Positions 4,395 through 5,952 of a stretch of DNA of 5,952 nt are shown in pieces; the first letter of the stretch is position 1, and each line of letters opens with the position of its first letter. The notes under the pieces were generated by a model. That model saw only the letters and a program-made list of their open reading frames with translations. It had not been told where the DNA came from and ran no database searches. A program made the position numbers and the translations under genes. This stretch comes from JALYRV01 sp036675475 (lineage in GTDB: Bacteria > Acidobacteriota > Vicinamibacteria > Vicinamibacterales > SCN-69-37), in contig JAKFEY010000096.1 in NCBI GenBank assembly GCA_036675475.1, positions 1 to 5,952 of the forward strand, read 5' to 3'.

Positions 4395-5952
4395 ATGCAG
4401 ATCCTGCCCTTGCTCGTCGCGTTGTCGCTCGCCTCACCTGCCGCCGCGGCCCAGGCGCCCGATCACCAGCATCCGGCGCCTGAAAAGCTCGGCAAGGTCC
4501 ACTTCGACACCTCGTGCGCGCCGGCGGTGTCCGCGCCGTTCGACCGCGCCGTGGCGCTGCTCCATTCGTTTTCGTTTTCAACGGCCAGGAAGGGCTTCGA
4601 GCAGGTGCTCGCGGCCGACCCGTCGTGCGCGATCGCGTACTGGGGCCTGGCCATGACGCACTGGGGCAACCCGTTCGCCGGCATCAAGACCGGGCCGCTG
4701 CTCGAGAACGGGCGCGCGGCTGCCGAGAAAGGCCTCGCCACCGGCACGCCGACGCCGCGCGAACGCGCGTACCTCGCCGCCGTCGGCGAGCTCTACAAGA
4801 ATCACGCAACCGTGGATCACCGCACGCGCACGCTCGCCTATGCCAAAGCGATGGAGCAGCTTCAGGCCGCGCACCCTGGTGATCGCGAAGCGGCGGCGTT
4901 CTACGCGCTCTCGCTCAACCAGACGGCCCTGCCGACCGACAAGACGTACGCGCAACAGATGAAGGCCGCGGCGATTCTGGAGGGCCTCTTCGCGGCGGAC
5001 CCTGAGCATCCGGGCCTCGCCCACTACATCATTCATGCCTTCGATCATCCGCCGCTCGCCGAGCGCGGCCTGCAGGCAGCGCGGCGCTACGCGACGATTG
5101 CTCCGTCGGCGCCGCACGCGCTGCACATGCCGTCGCACACGTTCACGCGCGTCGGATCGTGGCAGGAATCGATCGATACGAATCTCGCCTCGGCCGCGTC
5201 GGCGATGCGCGACGGCACGTTTGCCGAAGCGCTGCACGCGATGGACTACCAGGCGTACGCGTACCTGCAGACCGGCCAGGACGCCGCGGCGCGGCGCGTG
5301 GCGGGCGAGGCGCCGGGCGTGCTCGCGAAGCTCGATCCGAAAGTGATGGGCGGCGCCGCTCCTCCGGTTGCCGGCTTCTATGCCGCGGCGGCCATCCCCG
5401 CGCGCTACGCCATGGAGCGGGGCGCGTGGGCCGAGGCGGCCGCGCTCACGGTCACCCCCACGCCGTTTGCGTACGTGGACGCCATCACGCACTTCGCGCG
5501 GGCGGTCGGCGCCGCGCGCAGCGGCAACGCGGCGGCGGCCGCTGCTGACGCCAAGGCGCTCGAGGCGCTGCACCAGAAACTGGCCGCGACGCCCGACGCG
5601 TACTGGACCGAGATCGTGCGCATCCAGCGCGACGTGGCGCGCGCGTGGATCGCGTTCGCCGAAAACCGCAAGGACGAAGCCGCCACGCTGCTGCGCGCGG
5701 CGGCCGACGCGGAAGACGCCACCGACAAGGCGGCGATTTCACCCGGGCCGCTTGCGCCCGCGCGCGAACTGCTGGGCGAAATGCTGCTCGCGATGTCGCG
5801 CCCGGCCGACGCGCTGAAGGAGTTCGAGGCGGTGCTGAAGAAGGAGCCAAATCGCTTTCGCGCGACGTATCACGCCGCGCGCGCCGCCTCGCTGGCCGGC
5901 AATGCCGGCGCCGCGCGGAAGCACTACGCCGATCTGGTGACGATCGCGAAGG
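4395..5952 (+). CDS. Exported tetratricopeptide-repeat protein, C-terminus beyond the window
   Basis: The frame is open from ATG 4395 to the right edge (519 codons, no stop). The start is fixed on the left by an in-frame TAG at 4383. Residues 1-20 (MQILPLLVALSLASPAAAAQ) look like a cleaved signal peptide with an AAA/AQA site, although the N-region lacks Lys or Arg. The mature part is helical with degenerate TPRs: about 47-82 (FDRAVALLHSFSF...DPSCAIAYWGLAM), about 143-176, 185-203, and clearest at 466-515 (ADALKEFEAVLKKEP, then RKHYADLVTI). Two strongly patterned segments, LAHYIIHAFDHPPLAERG (208-225) and APHALHMPSHTFTRVGSW (239-256), with several His, match what I recall of a family of TPR proteins common in Acidobacteriota and Proteobacteria with no firm function. 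Role is therefore unknown; a periplasmic or secreted scaffold is the safest reading. It may be read from its own promoter or with the REC-PilZ gene 30 bp upstream. Confidence 0.85.
   Translation, partial: MQILPLLVALSLASPAAAAQAPDHQHPAPEKLGKVHFDTSCAPAVSAPFDRAVALLHSFSFSTARKGFEQVLAADPSCAIAYWGLAMTHWGNPFAGIKTGPLLENGRAAAEKGLATGTPTPRERAYLAAVGELYKNHATVDHRTRTLAYAKAMEQLQAAHPGDREAAAFYALSLNQTALPTDKTYAQQMKAAAILEGLFAADPEHPGLAHYIIHAFDHPPLAERGLQAARRYATIAPSAPHALHMPSHTFTRVGSWQESIDTNLASAASAMRDGTFAEALHAMDYQAYAYLQTGQDAAARRVAGEAPGVLAKLDPKVMGGAAPPVAGFYAAAAIPARYAMERGAWAEAAALTVTPTPFAYVDAITHFARAVGAARSGNAAAAAADAKALEALHQKLAATPDAYWTEIVRIQRDVARAWIAFAENRKDEAATLLRAAADAEDATDKAAISPGPLAPARELLGEMLLAMSRPADALKEFEAVLKKEPNRFRATYHAARAASLAGNAGAARKHYADLVTIAK

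Noticed and set aside
4578..5573. 331-residue minus-strand open frame
   Set aside because: Arg-rich composition without motifs, fully antisense to the TPR gene, which has a signal peptide and family motifs; a composition shadow.

Overview
The window is a GC-rich, densely coded stretch of bacterial chromosome with six protein genes, two of them cut by the window edges. No gap between genes exceeds about 150 bp. I see no rRNA, tRNA, CRISPR array, insertion sequence or integrase. The very high GC, a REC-PilZ protein, a LysW-like zinc ribbon, a GT-C glycosyltransferase with a large soluble tail, and a secreted TPR protein of a type I associate with soil Acidobacteriota suggest an acidobacterium, perhaps Vicinamibacteria-like. 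That placement is inference; there is no marker gene here.

Layout: (1) 1-163, minus: start of a lipoprotein with a Pro/Ala-rich linker, plausibly a Pal/OmpA-type envelope lipoprotein, cut by the left edge. (2) 164-246: divergent intergenic region with a TATAAT on the minus strand and a TATGAT on the plus strand. (3) 247-1032, plus: class I SAM-dependent methyltransferase. (4) 1029-3242, minus: multispanning GT-C (ArnT/PMT-like) glycosyltransferase, whose stop overlaps the methyltransferase stop. (5) 3255-3500, minus: 81-residue LysW-like zinc ribbon with a 36-residue, almost purely acidic tail, 12 bp upstream of the glycosyltransferase and probably co-transcribed with it. (6) 3501-3647: divergent intergenic region with an extended -10 promoter (minus) and an inverted repeat. 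(7) 3648-4364, plus: receiver-PilZ protein. (8) 4395-5952, plus: exported TPR-rich protein, open at the right edge.

The methyltransferase and glycosyltransferase could both act on lipid-linked or envelope glycans, and the lipoprotein, PilZ protein and exported TPR protein are also consistent with an envelope theme, but nothing proves a single pathway. The most unusual items are the zinc ribbon in which the LysW C-terminal motif is replaced by a polyacidic tail, the receiver domain lacking its conserved lysine, and two plus-strand genes whose starts lie exactly six bases after a TANGAT box with weak or absent ribosome binding sites, suggesting leaderless transcripts. I find no convincing new multi-gene system.
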